From Gordoniibacillus kamchatkensis (GTDB lineage: Bacteria > Bacillota > Bacilli > Paenibacillales > NBRC-103111): 64,000 bases of DNA. Shown here piece by piece: positions 7,155 to 16,503 of this stretch (position 1 is the stretch's first letter; every line of letters begins with the position of its first letter). Under the pieces are notes generated by a model. It saw only the letters and a list, made by a program, of their open reading frames with translations. It was not told the DNA's origin and ran no database searches. The stretch lies in contig NZ_JXAK01000014.1 in the NCBI RefSeq assembly GCF_000829455.1, positions 1 through 64,000 on the forward strand, read 5' to 3'. Position numbers and translations under genes: made by a program.

Positions 7155-8540
7155 TCATGAGCTTCTTCCAAAATAGAGAAGCGACAGCACGCCGCCGCCC
7201 AGTAGTACGGCTGCCGTCGCCAGCAAGGAAGCGTGCATGCCGGCGACGAAACGGTCCGATCCGTTCGCGACGGCGCCCAATACGGCGACGCCCAGCACGG
7301 CGCCGAGCTGGCGGCTGGCATTGAGCGCTCCGGACGATATGCCCGCTTGCTCCTTAGGCACCGAGGCGACGACAGCGGCCAGGAGAGACGGAATCGCGAA
7401 GGAGACGCCGAATCCGGTCAGCACTAGCGCGAGCAGCGTAATTGCATAGGACGAGTCCGCGTCGCTCCATAATAGAATGACCGTGCCGGCGGCCATGAGC
7501 GCGAATCCAAAGGCCGCCGGGGCTGCCGCACCGATGCGCCCGACGATCCGCCCGGTCAGCATCGGGTTAAAGGCCGTCGGAACCGTAAGCGGCAGGAAGG
7601 CGAGCCCGGCAGTGAAAGCGGAGTAGCCTCTTGCTTGCTGGAAATACAGCGTCAGCAAAAACAACAGGCCCGATAGCGCGAAGTTGACCGCCAGTCCTGC
7701 CGCCATGGCGGTCGAAAAAGCCGGATTGCGAAATAACGCCAAGGGCAGCATCGGCTGTTTGCCGCGCGCTTCGATCCGCACAAAGCAGACGGCTGCGACG
7801 GCAGCGGCGCAATAGGCGATCACGATCGGCGGAGCCCCCCATCCACTCGCTTCCCCCTCCACCAAGGCGTACGTCAGAGCGGCCACGGCAACGATAGCGG
7901 ACAATTGGCCCGCGAAGTCGAACCCGCGCTGCGTCCGGCGAGCCGTCTCGCTCAAGACGGCAAGGGAGATACCGATACTGACAAGCGCTACCGGCACTTG
8001 CAGCAGGAAAATGGTGCGCCATCCCAGCGTATCGACCAGCAAGCCGCCGGCAGCAGGGCCCGCCGCCAAGGCGGCTCCGGATACGGCGGCCCAAGCGCCG
8101 AGCGCCCTCGCTCTTTCCGCCGCAGCGGGAAAATGGTGCGCGATAAGCGTCAGCGAAGCCGGCACGAGCGCAGCACCGCCCACACCGAGCAGCGCCCGGC
8201 AGGCGATCAAGACGCCGAGCGACGGGGATGCGGCCGACAGTACGGAGGCAGCGAGAAATAGTACAAGTCCGGCGACAAATAGCCGTTTGGCGCCAAGCCT
8301 GTCGGCGAGCGCGCCGGCCGTTAGAAGCAAGCAGGCGAACGCAATCGTATAGGCGTTGACCACCCATTGCATGCCGGCGAAGCCGCCGCCGAGGTCATGG
8401 CGAATGGCGGGAAGAGCGACGTTCAATACCGTCATATCGAGCATAACCATAAAGTAGCCGAGCGATAGGCCGGCGATCGTCAGCGTTTTCTTTTTCCGTC
8501 CGGCGAATGCCGTTTGCAGCGGCGATGTTGTTTGTTCCAT
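7155..8540 (-). CDS. MFS drug exporter, DHA2 (14-helix) type
   Basis: The 461-residue membrane protein carries the DHA2 signatures MVMLDMTVLNVALPAI (helix 1) and LADRLGAKR (motif A), and about 14 hydrophobic helices. The open frame starts at 8621, but AAAGGAGCG places the start at the ATG of MEQTTSP, 8540. It would export hydrophobic drugs using the proton gradient. The XRE/MmyB-type regulator is transcribed divergently across 152 bases, the usual layout when a local regulator controls an exporter. Confidence 0.88.
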   Translation of the reverse strand: MEQTTSPLQTAFAGRKKKTLTIAGLSLGYFMVMLDMTVLNVALPAIRHDLGGGFAGMQWVVNAYTIAFACLLLTAGALADRLGAKRLFVAGLVLFLAASVLSAASPSLGVLIACRALLGVGGAALVPASLTLIAHHFPAAAERARALGAWAAVSGAALAAGPAAGGLLVDTLGWRTIFLLQVPVALVSIGISLAVLSETARRTQRGFDFAGQLSAIVAVAALTYALVEGEASGWGAPPIVIAYCAAAVAAVCFVRIEARGKQPMLPLALFRNPAFSTAMAAGLAVNFALSGLLFLLTLYFQQARGYSAFTAGLAFLPLTVPTAFNPMLTGRIVGRIGAAAPAAFGFALMAAGTVILLWSDADSSYAITLLALVLTGFGVSFAIPSLLAAVVASVPKEQAGISSGALNASRQLGAVLGVAVLGAVANGSDRFVAGMHASLLATAAVLLGGGVLSLLYFGRSS

Positions 8541-8692
8541 GACATACGCTCCTTTGCGCGAAAGTGGTTGATTGGAGCGGCGTACACCCTCACGCCGGTT
8601 AGTGTATAATGAAACCAGCATCGCAACGAGAGGCGAGTTTATCCTAGGAGCGCCGCTCCCAGTCTGGCCAACCGCACGGAGGATATTGACTT

Positions 8693-9565
8693 ATGGAACT
8701 TACGAACATCGACCGCCGCCGCGAAATGGGCGATTTTTTGCGCAGCCGCCGCACGCGCCTCGCGCCTGTGGCAGCCGGGCTGCCGGCAGGCGAACGGAGG
8801 CGCACGCCGGGGCTAAGGCGCAGCGAAGTTGCAGCGCTTGCCGGCATAAGCGTCGATTGGTATACGTGGCTCGAGCAAGGGCGGGATATTCAAGTGTCGG
8901 TGCAAGTGCTGGAAAGCGTTGCCCGGGCGCTGCAGCTTAATGAGAACGAACGGAGGCATTTATTTTTGCTTGCCTTGGGGCAGCAGCCTCCCGAAACCGC
9001 GCCTTCTTCGCCCGTCATCAGCGAGACGCTGCAAAACGTTCTCGACCTGCTTGGCACGGCGCCGGCGCTCGTTACCGATGTCCGGCTCAATGTCGTCGCC
9101 TGGAACAAAGCCGCCGCCCTCGTGTTCGGCGATTACGGCTCGATGCCCGAGAAAGAAAAAAATACGGTATGGCGCACCTTCACCTCGCCCTTCATCCGCG
9201 AGCTGCTGCAGGACTATTGGGAAGCCCATGCCCGGCGCCGGCTCGCCCAGTTTCGCGCCGGATACGGCCGATTCGTCGGCGACCCGTGGTGGACGGAGCT
9301 CATCGCCGGGCTGCACGAGGCGAGCGCCGAATTTCGGGCATGGTGGCCCCGGCACGACGTGCTGGGCGCCCCGGAAGGCCGCAAATTGCTGCACCACCCG
9401 GCTGCCGGCGAGCTCGCCTTCGAGCACATTACGTTCCAGGTGAACGATGCCCCCGATCTGAAAGTAATGGTAAATACGCCGCTCGACGACTACGGCACGG
9501 CCGACAAAATGAAACGGCTGCTTGCGGAAGCAGACGAGCAAACAAAATGCCGCCCGGGACATTGA
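8693..9565 (+). CDS. XRE-family regulator with MmyB-like ligand domain
   Basis: This 290-residue protein has an N-terminal helix-turn-helix (RRRTPGLRRSEVAALAGISVDWYTWLEQGRD, residues about 35-65, given here only as a landmark for the family's hallmark RRxPGLRREEVA). A C-terminal MmyB-like PAS-related ligand-binding domain (about 105-280) follows. Members act as local repressors or activators that respond to fatty-acid-like or drug ligands. It is divergent from the DHA2 exporter, which is the likely target. Its stop codon lies in the loop of the terminator hairpin at 9543-9582. Two similar regulators occur at 24042 and 28673. Confidence 0.85.
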   Translation: MELTNIDRRREMGDFLRSRRTRLAPVAAGLPAGERRRTPGLRRSEVAALAGISVDWYTWLEQGRDIQVSVQVLESVARALQLNENERRHLFLLALGQQPPETAPSSPVISETLQNVLDLLGTAPALVTDVRLNVVAWNKAAALVFGDYGSMPEKEKNTVWRTFTSPFIRELLQDYWEAHARRRLAQFRAGYGRFVGDPWWTELIAGLHEASAEFRAWWPRHDVLGAPEGRKLLHHPAAGELAFEHITFQVNDAPDLKVMVNTPLDDYGTADKMKRLLAEADEQTKCRPGH

Positions 9566-9583
9566 TCCCTGGCGGCATTTTGT
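9543..9583. terminator. Bidirectional terminator between regulator and ABC operon
   Basis: CAAAATGCCGCC (9543-9554) pairs with GGCGGCATTTTG (9571-9582), with an inner GGGA/TCCC. It overlaps the last codons and stop of the plus-strand regulator and also ends the minus-strand permease transcript. Confidence 0.85.
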
Positions 9584-9596
9584 CTGAACATACCAG

Positions 9597-10496
9597 CTAC
9601 CCTTTCACGGCGCCGGCGACCATGCCTTTCATAATTTGTTCCTGGAAGACGAGGTAAATGACGACGGTCGGAATGACCGCAATGGACATGGCGGCCATCG
9701 TCAAGCTGTAATCCGTGCCGAAGCCATCGGAAAATACCGCCAAGCTAAGCGGCAGCGTCTTCAGCGCCTGTTTGTTAATGAAAACGAGCGCGAAGGCGAA
9801 GTCGTTCCAAAAGCGGAGGAACGCCAAAATGGCAACGGTGGCCATAGCCGGTACGGACAGCGGGAAAATGACTCTGAAGAAAATGCCCCAGTACCCGTTG
9901 CCGTCGATCATCGCCGCCTCCTCCACTTCTTTTGGCACCGATGTCAGGTAGGCAGCGACGACGAATATCGCGACAGGCAGCTCGAACGCCGTATACGGCA
10001 AAATGAGCGCGGCATACGTATCGAGAATCCCGATTTTCTTCATCATAATAAATAAAGGAACAAGCGTGCTGTGAATCGGAATGAGCATCCCGAGAACAAA
10101 GAGCGCCATCACGAGCCCTTTCAGCCGAAACGAAAGGCGCGACAAAATGTAGGCGGCAAGCGTGCCAGCCAGAAGCGTGAGGGCGAGCGAGAGGAACGTC
10201 ACGATCACCGAGTTCCCCAGCGCCGTGCCGATTCCGGCTACTTTCCAGGCTTTCGCATAATTTTCGAACTGCCACGTCGACGGCAAAGCGAACGGTTTTC
10301 CGAAAAAATCTTGATTCGATTTGAACGAGCTGATGAACAGCCAAATGAGCGGATAAAGCGTGGCGACTGCGTAGGCGGCGAGAAAAGCGTTGCCTGCCCA
10401 CGACCTGACGCGCCTAAGCAGCTTGAATAATGTGCCGAAGCCCGCGCCTGGCTTGAATTCGCCGGTTGTCGCCCTTGTGGGCGTCGTCGTCTCCAA
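9597..10496 (-). CDS. Carbohydrate ABC transporter permease (MalG-like)
   Basis: The 299-residue membrane protein has six helices and the permease EAA motif (VEEAAMIDGNGYWGIFFRVIFPLSVP) that docks on the ATPase. It is the third transport gene of the operon, 25 bases after its partner permease. No ATPase is encoded nearby, as is usual for CUT1 systems that share an MsmX-type ATPase. Substrate is probably an oligosaccharide, unspecified. Confidence 0.9.
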   Translation of the reverse strand: METTTPTRATTGEFKPGAGFGTLFKLLRRVRSWAGNAFLAAYAVATLYPLIWLFISSFKSNQDFFGKPFALPSTWQFENYAKAWKVAGIGTALGNSVIVTFLSLALTLLAGTLAAYILSRLSFRLKGLVMALFVLGMLIPIHSTLVPLFIMMKKIGILDTYAALILPYTAFELPVAIFVVAAYLTSVPKEVEEAAMIDGNGYWGIFFRVIFPLSVPAMATVAILAFLRFWNDFAFALVFINKQALKTLPLSLAVFSDGFGTDYSLTMAAMSIAVIPTVVIYLVFQEQIMKGMVAGAVKG

Positions 10497-10521
10497 GTTC
10501 GTCTCCTCCTTCCTCCGGGTT

Positions 10522-11391
10522 CTATTTTCGTTTCATTAACAGCTGACTGCCGAGCACCAAACTCATGCTGATGACGATGATCAGGGTCGATACCGCGGAA
10601 CCGTAGCCGTACCGGAAAATGTTAAACGTATTGTTGTACATGTAAGTGGCCAGCAGCTCCGTGGACTGGGCCGGTCCGCCGCCGGTCATGACATAGATGA
10701 GGTCGAACGCCTTCAAGCTGCCGGAAATGCACAGGACGATCGCCACTTTGATCGTGTCCCAAATCATCGGGACCACAATCAGGTACAATCGCTTATAGCC
10801 GATAGCGCCATCGATTTTGGCGGCATCTTCCACTTCCGAGGAGATGTTTTGAATGGCCGCAATGAACAGAATCATATATGGTCCGATGTTCGCCCAAATA
10901 ATCGGGGCGCAAACGGCGTACATGTTGATTTTCGGGTCGCCGAGCCAATCCCGGATCCAGGAGTGCAGCCCGGCTTTGTCCAATACATAGTTGACGATCC
11001 CGATCTGCGGATGATAGATATAGCCCCACATAATGCCGATAACGACGGAAGCGAGCACCATCGGCATAAACACGGCGGAGCGGACAAACCGGTGGAACCA
11101 CGAGCTTTTCCAAAGCACAAGCGACAGCACGAGAGCGATCGGAATTTGCCCGAATATCGAAGCGGCGACGATGATCAAGTTGTTTTTCAAAGCTTTCCAA
11201 AAAATCGGATCGCGCAGCGCTTCCGTATAGTTGGCCAAGCCGAGAAATTTCGCCGCGCCGATGCCCTTCCATTCGTAAAAGCCGTAAAAAGCCGACCAGA
11301 CGATCGGAACGAGCACGAAAATCAAATAGAGCAACAAGGCGGGCAGCAGGCCTACCAGGATGAAACTTCTCAATCGGCTCGCAGCAGCCAT
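10522..11391 (-). CDS. Carbohydrate ABC transporter permease (MalF/UgpA-like)
   Basis: The 289-residue partner permease has six helices and the EAA motif in VEDAAKIDGAIGYKRLYLIVVP, near residue 190. It forms the membrane heterodimer with the product of 9597-10496 and receives sugar from the binding protein encoded upstream. A stable hairpin lies between it and the binding-protein gene. Confidence 0.9.
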   Translation of the reverse strand: MAAASRLRSFILVGLLPALLLYLIFVLVPIVWSAFYGFYEWKGIGAAKFLGLANYTEALRDPIFWKALKNNLIIVAASIFGQIPIALVLSLVLWKSSWFHRFVRSAVFMPMVLASVVIGIMWGYIYHPQIGIVNYVLDKAGLHSWIRDWLGDPKINMYAVCAPIIWANIGPYMILFIAAIQNISSEVEDAAKIDGAIGYKRLYLIVVPMIWDTIKVAIVLCISGSLKAFDLIYVMTGGGPAQSTELLATYMYNNTFNIFRYGYGSAVSTLIIVISMSLVLGSQLLMKRK

Positions 11392-11428
11392 TGCTAGCCT
11401 CCTTTACTTATCCAGCGGGAATTGAAAT

Positions 11429-11465
11429 GCGATACCGGCTTTTCCTGAATAGAGGCCGGTATCGC
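11429..11465. promoter_or_regulatory. Intercistronic hairpin between binding protein and permeases
   Basis: An 11-bp perfect stem (GCGATACCGGC with GCCGGTATCGC) lies between the two genes, without a T-run on the minus strand. Such hairpins protect the upstream mRNA and give more binding protein than permease. That role is inferred from position. Confidence 0.65.
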
Positions 11466-11485
11466 AACAGAGTGACGTTTGCTGG

Positions 11486-12823
11486 TTACTTGCCGATCGA
11501 TTTGGCTTGCGCGTCCTGCAGCTTTTTCGCGATATCTTCCGGCTTGCCGCCGATCAGAAGCTCCTGCAGTCCGTTGTTGATCGCTTCGGCTCCGGCCGAG
11601 CTTAAGACGGCGTCATAGACCGGAGTGAACTTGACGTTTTGGGTAAGCGTATAGGCTTTGTAGAACAAAGGAGTCACTTTGGCCGGATCGATTTTGACGT
11701 TGTAGTTGACGAGCGAATTGCTTTCGGCGATCGCCTGCATCCCTTCCGGACCGCTTACCGTGTAAATCAGTTCGAGCGCGGCATCGAGCTTTTTGCCGGT
11801 TACATTTTTGCTGAGCGCAAGACCGCCGCCTGCACCGCCCGAAATTGTGTTCGGATCGCCTTTGCCCCCCGGAATCGCGGGAAGCACGGTAACTTCGACC
11901 TGGTCGAGCTGCTCTTTTGTGCCGGAAGCCGCCATATTCGTCAAGGCCCAAGCTCCGTCGATCATCATCGCCGCTTTGCCCTGAACGAAATATTGCTCCA
12001 TCTGCGTGTTGTCCAAGCTGTTGAAGCCTTGCTGGAAAGCGCCGGCGTCGGCCAAGCTTTTGAAGTAGGTGAGCGCCTGCACGAACTCCGGATCCGTAAA
12101 TTTGGCTCCGTCCTGCTTGGCCGCTTTCAGGAACCATTCGGTGCCGGTAACGCGGTTGGCCAACGAGCTGAGAATGCTCGACTGCGCGAGCCAAGCCGCT
12201 TTATTTCCTAAAGAAATCGGCGTGATGTTGTTGTCCTTGAACGTTTTGACGGCGGCCATCAGCTCGTCCCACGTTTTCGGCACTTTCACGTTGTACTTGT
12301 CAAACAGCGATTTGTTGTAGAAAAACAGCGATGTCGCCGACGCGCTGAGCGGGGTGGCGTACACTTTGTTATCGAACGATAACGGATCGAACGCGCCCTG
12401 GAAAAAGTTGTTTTTCCAGTCCGGATATTTGTCGAGAAGCGGGGTGATCGGCTGGAGGAGCCCGCCTTCGTAATATTCTTTAATCGATGTGCCCGATTGG
12501 GTAAAGAAGACGTCCGGCATTTCGTTGGCCGCAGCAACCGTTTTCAGCCGCTGGCGGTAGCCGTCCGGCGGAATCGCTTGCGCGTCAAGCTCTATCTCGG
12601 GATTCGCCTGCTTGAATTTTTCGATTTGCGCCCGAACGGCTTTCGCTCTCAGGTCGTCACCCGAGAAATTGTGCCAGATCGACAGTTTGATTTTGCTGCT
12701 GCCCGCGCCGCTCTTGGCCGCACCGGCCGATGTGTTGTCGCCGCCCTGCTTCTCGCCGCATGCCGCGAGCAATGTCGACAAAGCAAGGACGGACGAAAGA
12801 ACGACGGTAAGTTTTTTCATCAT
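11486..12823 (-). CDS. Sugar ABC transporter substrate-binding lipoprotein
   Basis: This 445-residue protein begins with a lipoprotein signal (KKLTVVLSSVLALSTLLAAC; lipobox Cys at 22) followed by a short Ser/Gly linker and a bacterial type 1 extracellular binding domain (IKLSIWHNFSGDD and later GAWALTNMAASG). AAGGAGGGGG precedes the ATG. Between it and the regulator gene lie 108 bases with a TATACT-like -10 and no good -35, which suits an activator-dependent promoter controlled by the adjacent YesN-like regulator. Confidence 0.92.
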   Translation of the reverse strand: MMKKLTVVLSSVLALSTLLAACGEKQGGDNTSAGAAKSGAGSSKIKLSIWHNFSGDDLRAKAVRAQIEKFKQANPEIELDAQAIPPDGYRQRLKTVAAANEMPDVFFTQSGTSIKEYYEGGLLQPITPLLDKYPDWKNNFFQGAFDPLSFDNKVYATPLSASATSLFFYNKSLFDKYNVKVPKTWDELMAAVKTFKDNNITPISLGNKAAWLAQSSILSSLANRVTGTEWFLKAAKQDGAKFTDPEFVQALTYFKSLADAGAFQQGFNSLDNTQMEQYFVQGKAAMMIDGAWALTNMAASGTKEQLDQVEVTVLPAIPGGKGDPNTISGGAGGGLALSKNVTGKKLDAALELIYTVSGPEGMQAIAESNSLVNYNVKIDPAKVTPLFYKAYTLTQNVKFTPVYDAVLSSAGAEAINNGLQELLIGGKPEDIAKKLQDAQAKSIGK

Positions 12824-12931
12824 GATGGTAGCCCCCTCCTTATTTGCTTACACTGCTAGTATAGGGAACGAAGCGCTCTGCTTGTAGGAGAGAACTTTCA
12901 GTCGTAGGGTAGACAAAATTCGGCTTTCTTC
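12824..12931 (-). promoter_or_regulatory. Likely activator-dependent promoter of the ABC operon
   Basis: A TATACT element (read on the minus strand, about 12851-12856) is placed suitably for the binding-protein gene, but the -35 region shows no TTGACA-like match. This suggests activation by the AraC-type regulator encoded just upstream; direct binding is not shown. Confidence 0.4.
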
Positions 12932-14509
12932 TCAGCCGTTTGGCGATTGGCGAAACTCCGAGGGCGTCAGACCGGAATATTTTTTGAATTGCTGGCTGAA
13001 GTACTTCATATCGCCATAGCCGACTTCTCCCGCAATCTCGCTTATTTTTTTGCGGGACGAGAGCAGGAGCTGGGCGGCAAGTTGCATTCTTTCCCGGGTG
13101 ACGAACTCGATATAGCTTTGCCCGGTCTCCTTTTTGAATACTTCACTGAAATGATTCGGGTTCAGATGGACGAAATTGGCCACTTGCTGCAGCGTAACCG
13201 CTTGATCCAGACGGCCGCGGATGTAAGCGATCGCTTTGTGCACATAGGAATAGCGAGTGTCGGCCATCGTTTCGTGAAACGCCGCCATCACCGCTGACAG
13301 CAGTTGGAACACTTCTTCCTCCGGGCGCCGGCGTTGACCGTCGCCGGATACAAAGACGGCCGGCGGCGCGCCCTCGCTGCTGCGGTCCCCCTTCGTACGC
13401 TCCAGCCACCGGTGTCCGGCGATCACTAGCGATTGCATGAACGCCTGCAGCGTTGCCGGCGTAGCGGCCGGGCTTTCCATCTCCGCGCGCACGAGCCGGT
13501 TGACCCAGTGGCGCAGCTGCGTCGGATCGTTGCTCATCAAAATAGCCGCCAGCTCGCTCTCTTCCTTATGCGAACAAACCGTCCGCCCGCCTTGGCGATG
13601 CTGAATTTGCTCGCGGTAGTAAATCCCCTGCTCTCCAAGCAGGCTGCGGTAAGAGAACACTTCCTCCGCTTCCCGGTACGAAGCGTGCAGCTGCCCATAA
13701 GCGGTTGCCGGGCTGCCCACCGCAGCGAACAGCTCGCATTTTAGCGTCTCGCGCACGCGCTGCAGCGCCCTCTCGAGCCCGCTCCGCTCCGCCGCCGCTG
13801 CGCTTTCCGTGCCGCGCATGACGACGATGACCCGGTCCTTTTTCATGAGTGTGACGGACGGCAGCAGCTCGCTGAGCATATTCTCGACGGCGCCGAGAAG
13901 CAGTCCGGCTAGCGAGCCTTCGCCCCATCCGGACGCGGTCACGATAGCGACCGTTACCGTCCCGCTCAAGGCGGATTGCGCAAGCGCATGCGGATGCGCC
14001 CCGCTCCGCTCGAACCGCTCGTCAAGCAAAGGCGCTAGCTGCGCCGCCGCCTCGGTCTGGCCGTCCAGCGCTTCCTCCAGCAGCTGGCTGAGCAGCGCAG
14101 CGGATTGGACCGATTCCTGCTTCTTCGCTTCCCACTTCGCCAAAATATGCTGCTTGGCTTGCAGGGCAGCTTTAATAATTTCTTCAGGGCCGCTTGTTTT
14201 CAGCAAATAGTCGCTCACGCCTTCCCGCAGCGCTTGCTGGGCATAGGCAAAATCGTCATAACCGGTCAAGATGACGATCTCGGCGTCGGGCAACACTTTC
14301 TTGATTTCCTTAGCCAGCTCGATTCCGTCCATGCCGGGCATCCGGATATCGGTCAGCACGATATGGGGCTTGTCCTCGGCAAGCCGCTCCAGCACTTCTT
14401 CCGCCGACGACGCCGGCGGCAGCAGGTCGAGTCCGAGCTCCTTCCAATCGATTACAGTGCACAAGCCTGTCCGGATAATGACTTCATCATCGACGATCAA
14501 CAGCCTCAT
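12932..14509 (-). CDS. YesN-type response regulator (receiver + AraC HTH)
   Basis: The 525-residue protein starts with a receiver domain (LLIVDDEVIIRTGL; phospho-acceptor Asp in IVLTDIRMPGMDG near residue 55; Lys in YLLKTSG). A long linker follows, ending in an AraC-type double helix-turn-helix (VTLQQVANFVHLNPNHFSEVF and ISEIAGEVGYGDMKYFSQQF). The open frame runs back to 15076, but the ATG at 14509 overlaps the kinase stop codon (ATGA), the natural start. It should activate the adjacent sugar ABC operon. Confidence 0.92.
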   Translation of the reverse strand: MRLLIVDDEVIIRTGLCTVIDWKELGLDLLPPASSAEEVLERLAEDKPHIVLTDIRMPGMDGIELAKEIKKVLPDAEIVILTGYDDFAYAQQALREGVSDYLLKTSGPEEIIKAALQAKQHILAKWEAKKQESVQSAALLSQLLEEALDGQTEAAAQLAPLLDERFERSGAHPHALAQSALSGTVTVAIVTASGWGEGSLAGLLLGAVENMLSELLPSVTLMKKDRVIVVMRGTESAAAAERSGLERALQRVRETLKCELFAAVGSPATAYGQLHASYREAEEVFSYRSLLGEQGIYYREQIQHRQGGRTVCSHKEESELAAILMSNDPTQLRHWVNRLVRAEMESPAATPATLQAFMQSLVIAGHRWLERTKGDRSSEGAPPAVFVSGDGQRRRPEEEVFQLLSAVMAAFHETMADTRYSYVHKAIAYIRGRLDQAVTLQQVANFVHLNPNHFSEVFKKETGQSYIEFVTRERMQLAAQLLLSSRKKISEIAGEVGYGDMKYFSQQFKKYSGLTPSEFRQSPNG

Positions 14510-16269
14510 GGCGTTCCCTCCGTTATGGGTATAGTGAACGAAATGCGGGTGCCGGCGCCCGGTTCGCTTTCGATTCGCAGCCCCGTCTCGCTGCCGTAAT
14601 GCAGGAGCAGGCGATGATGAACGTTCCTTAGCCCGTACCCGGATTTTCCCGGCTCGGGCTTCGCCCCTTCCTCTCCCCGCAGCTTGCTCATCAAATCCAG
14701 CAGCTTGTCCCGTTCGATGCCGACGCCCGTATCCTCCACAACGAATTTCATCGCGCCTTTTTGGCGCTCGCCGTGCACGTAAATGTGAGCCTTTTCCTTC
14801 TTCTTTTGAATGCCGTGCATGATGCTGTTCTCGATGAGCGGCTGCAGCAATAGCTTCAGCATAGGCAGCGGCAGCAGCTGCGGATCGACGTAGAACGCGA
14901 TATCGAATTTTTCCTGAAAGCGCATGGACATGATGTAGGCGTAATTTTGCGCATGCGCGATTTCCTGCTGCACGGAGCAGAAGTCCTCGCCTTTGTTCAA
15001 GCTGAAGCGCAAAAAATCGCTGAGCGCGCCGACCATTTCGGAGATGAGCTTGTCTTTGTTCATCAGCGCGATCCAATGGATGGAAGAAAGCGTGTTGTAC
15101 AAAAAGTGTGGGTTGATTTGCGCCTGGAGAGCGAGAATGTCCGCCTCCTTCTTCATCGCCTCGTTTTTCTGCACCTGATCCATCAGCCGCCCGATCCGGT
15201 CGTAAAGCCTGTTGAAGCTGTGCAGCAGCAGCCCCACTTCGTCCGTGCTCTTCACCTCGTAAGTAGGGAAAGCGCCTTCGGGATTAATGTCCTTCATCGT
15301 TTCCGCCAGCACGGTCAAAGGCCGGGTCACCCGCTGGATAAAAAAGAGCACGAGCGCAACCGTGAACAGCAAGGCGATGCCGATGGCGACGGCGGTGACG
15401 GTCAGGACGTACTTGTTTTGAGCTTTGTATATGTCGGTAGGAATGACGCCGATCAGCTTCCAATGGAGGCTCGGCAGCGCATAATAAAATATCGTTTCCT
15501 GCTCGCTATTCAGCTTGTACGCAAACGTGCCGCGCCCTTCTTCCGGCAGGGGGATGTTCGGCAAATACCGGCTGACGGGGCGGCCGGACCAATCGCTATT
15601 TCCGCCCGACAAAATGCTGCCGTCCCGATCGACAAGCAGCAAATACCCTTTGTTTTCCCAGCCCGCGCTTGTCAAATAGCTGCGGATCTCCGCCTCGTCG
15701 ATACTGATTGCCAGCGTCCCTATCGTTTGAAAATTGTTCATGTTGCGAATCGGGCGCACGAGCGAAATGACCCGCTTGAGGCCCTCCGTCGTCATATTTT
15801 CATACAGGGGAGACCACCACTTCGGCCCGGACTCGTAAGCTTCCTTGTTTTGGGCCAGCACCTCGGGCAGCCCCGAGCGGAGTATGGTCGTGCTGGACAA
15901 GGGAGGATAGCCGCTGGCCGAAGTGATCGTAATATTGGAGATGTATTTTTTGGAAAACGCCAAATTGGTCAAAAATCCGATATTTTGCGTAAACAAGTTC
16001 ACGTCCGCCGCTTGGTAGCTCAAATACGTCTGGATGTCCTTCTGGCCGATAATAAAGATTGACATGTTCTCAGCGTCGTTCACGACAAAATCGAGCTTAT
16101 CGGCTATTTGCCCGAGCGTGTTCAGGCCGGACTCCTTCCCTTTCTCCTCCGTCACCAAGGAGGCGATCCGGTAAGACACGACGCCGGTCGCCAGCAAAGG
16201 CAGCACGGCGGCAACGACGAGAAGCAGCGACAATTTGCGTTTCAGCGATTTATCCAGCCACCGTTTCAT
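14506..16269 (-). CDS. YesM-type sensor histidine kinase
   Basis: The 587-residue kinase has two membrane helices (about 12-35 and 295-320) flanking an extracellular dCache-like sensor, then a HAMP domain. A His_kinase domain follows with phospho-acceptor His in QINPHFLYNTLSSIHW, then an HATPase_c domain (GVGIERDKL; GLRNVHHRL). The frame is open to 16347, but a GGGGAAAGC site favours the ATG of MKRWLDKS at 16269. Kinase, regulator and transporter form one sugar-sensing and uptake unit on the minus strand. Confidence 0.92.
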   Translation of the reverse strand: MKRWLDKSLKRKLSLLLVVAAVLPLLATGVVSYRIASLVTEEKGKESGLNTLGQIADKLDFVVNDAENMSIFIIGQKDIQTYLSYQAADVNLFTQNIGFLTNLAFSKKYISNITITSASGYPPLSSTTILRSGLPEVLAQNKEAYESGPKWWSPLYENMTTEGLKRVISLVRPIRNMNNFQTIGTLAISIDEAEIRSYLTSAGWENKGYLLLVDRDGSILSGGNSDWSGRPVSRYLPNIPLPEEGRGTFAYKLNSEQETIFYYALPSLHWKLIGVIPTDIYKAQNKYVLTVTAVAIGIALLFTVALVLFFIQRVTRPLTVLAETMKDINPEGAFPTYEVKSTDEVGLLLHSFNRLYDRIGRLMDQVQKNEAMKKEADILALQAQINPHFLYNTLSSIHWIALMNKDKLISEMVGALSDFLRFSLNKGEDFCSVQQEIAHAQNYAYIMSMRFQEKFDIAFYVDPQLLPLPMLKLLLQPLIENSIMHGIQKKKEKAHIYVHGERQKGAMKFVVEDTGVGIERDKLLDLMSKLRGEEGAKPEPGKSGYGLRNVHHRLLLHYGSETGLRIESEPGAGTRISFTIPITEGTP

Positions 16270-16393
16270 GCTTTCCCCATTCCCGCTTCTGGCACCAGAC
16301 CAATGATTTGTTGGGATAATACTAGCATATTTGCCCGGATCGTTCACACTTTTTTTTTATATTGGCAAACTTTTCGTTTGAATGAAAATCAAA

Positions 16394-16443
16394 GCAACAC
16401 CGGGTTTTCGAAATGTTGCTTTCACATTCCGAAACCCGGTGTT
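16394..16443. promoter_or_regulatory. Competing inverted repeats upstream of the flavin-reductase gene
   Basis: AACACCGGGTTTTCG pairs with CGAAACCCGGTGTT (one bulge), while AAAGCAACA (from about 16390) can instead pair with TGTTGCTTT inside the same region. A TACAAT -10 candidate follows at 16460-16465. The element lies upstream of that promoter, so it may be an operator, or a structure in a longer transcript. Confidence 0.45.
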
Positions 16444-16503
16444 CCGCTCCGCTCTATGCTACAATTCACGCAAAACCGACATGGCAAAGGAGTGCATTCG
16501 AAC

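Noticed and set aside
14510..15076. N-terminal extension of the YesN-type regulator
   Set aside because: The extension overlaps the kinase gene, has no ribosome-binding site, and the receiver domain begins exactly at the ATG at 14509.
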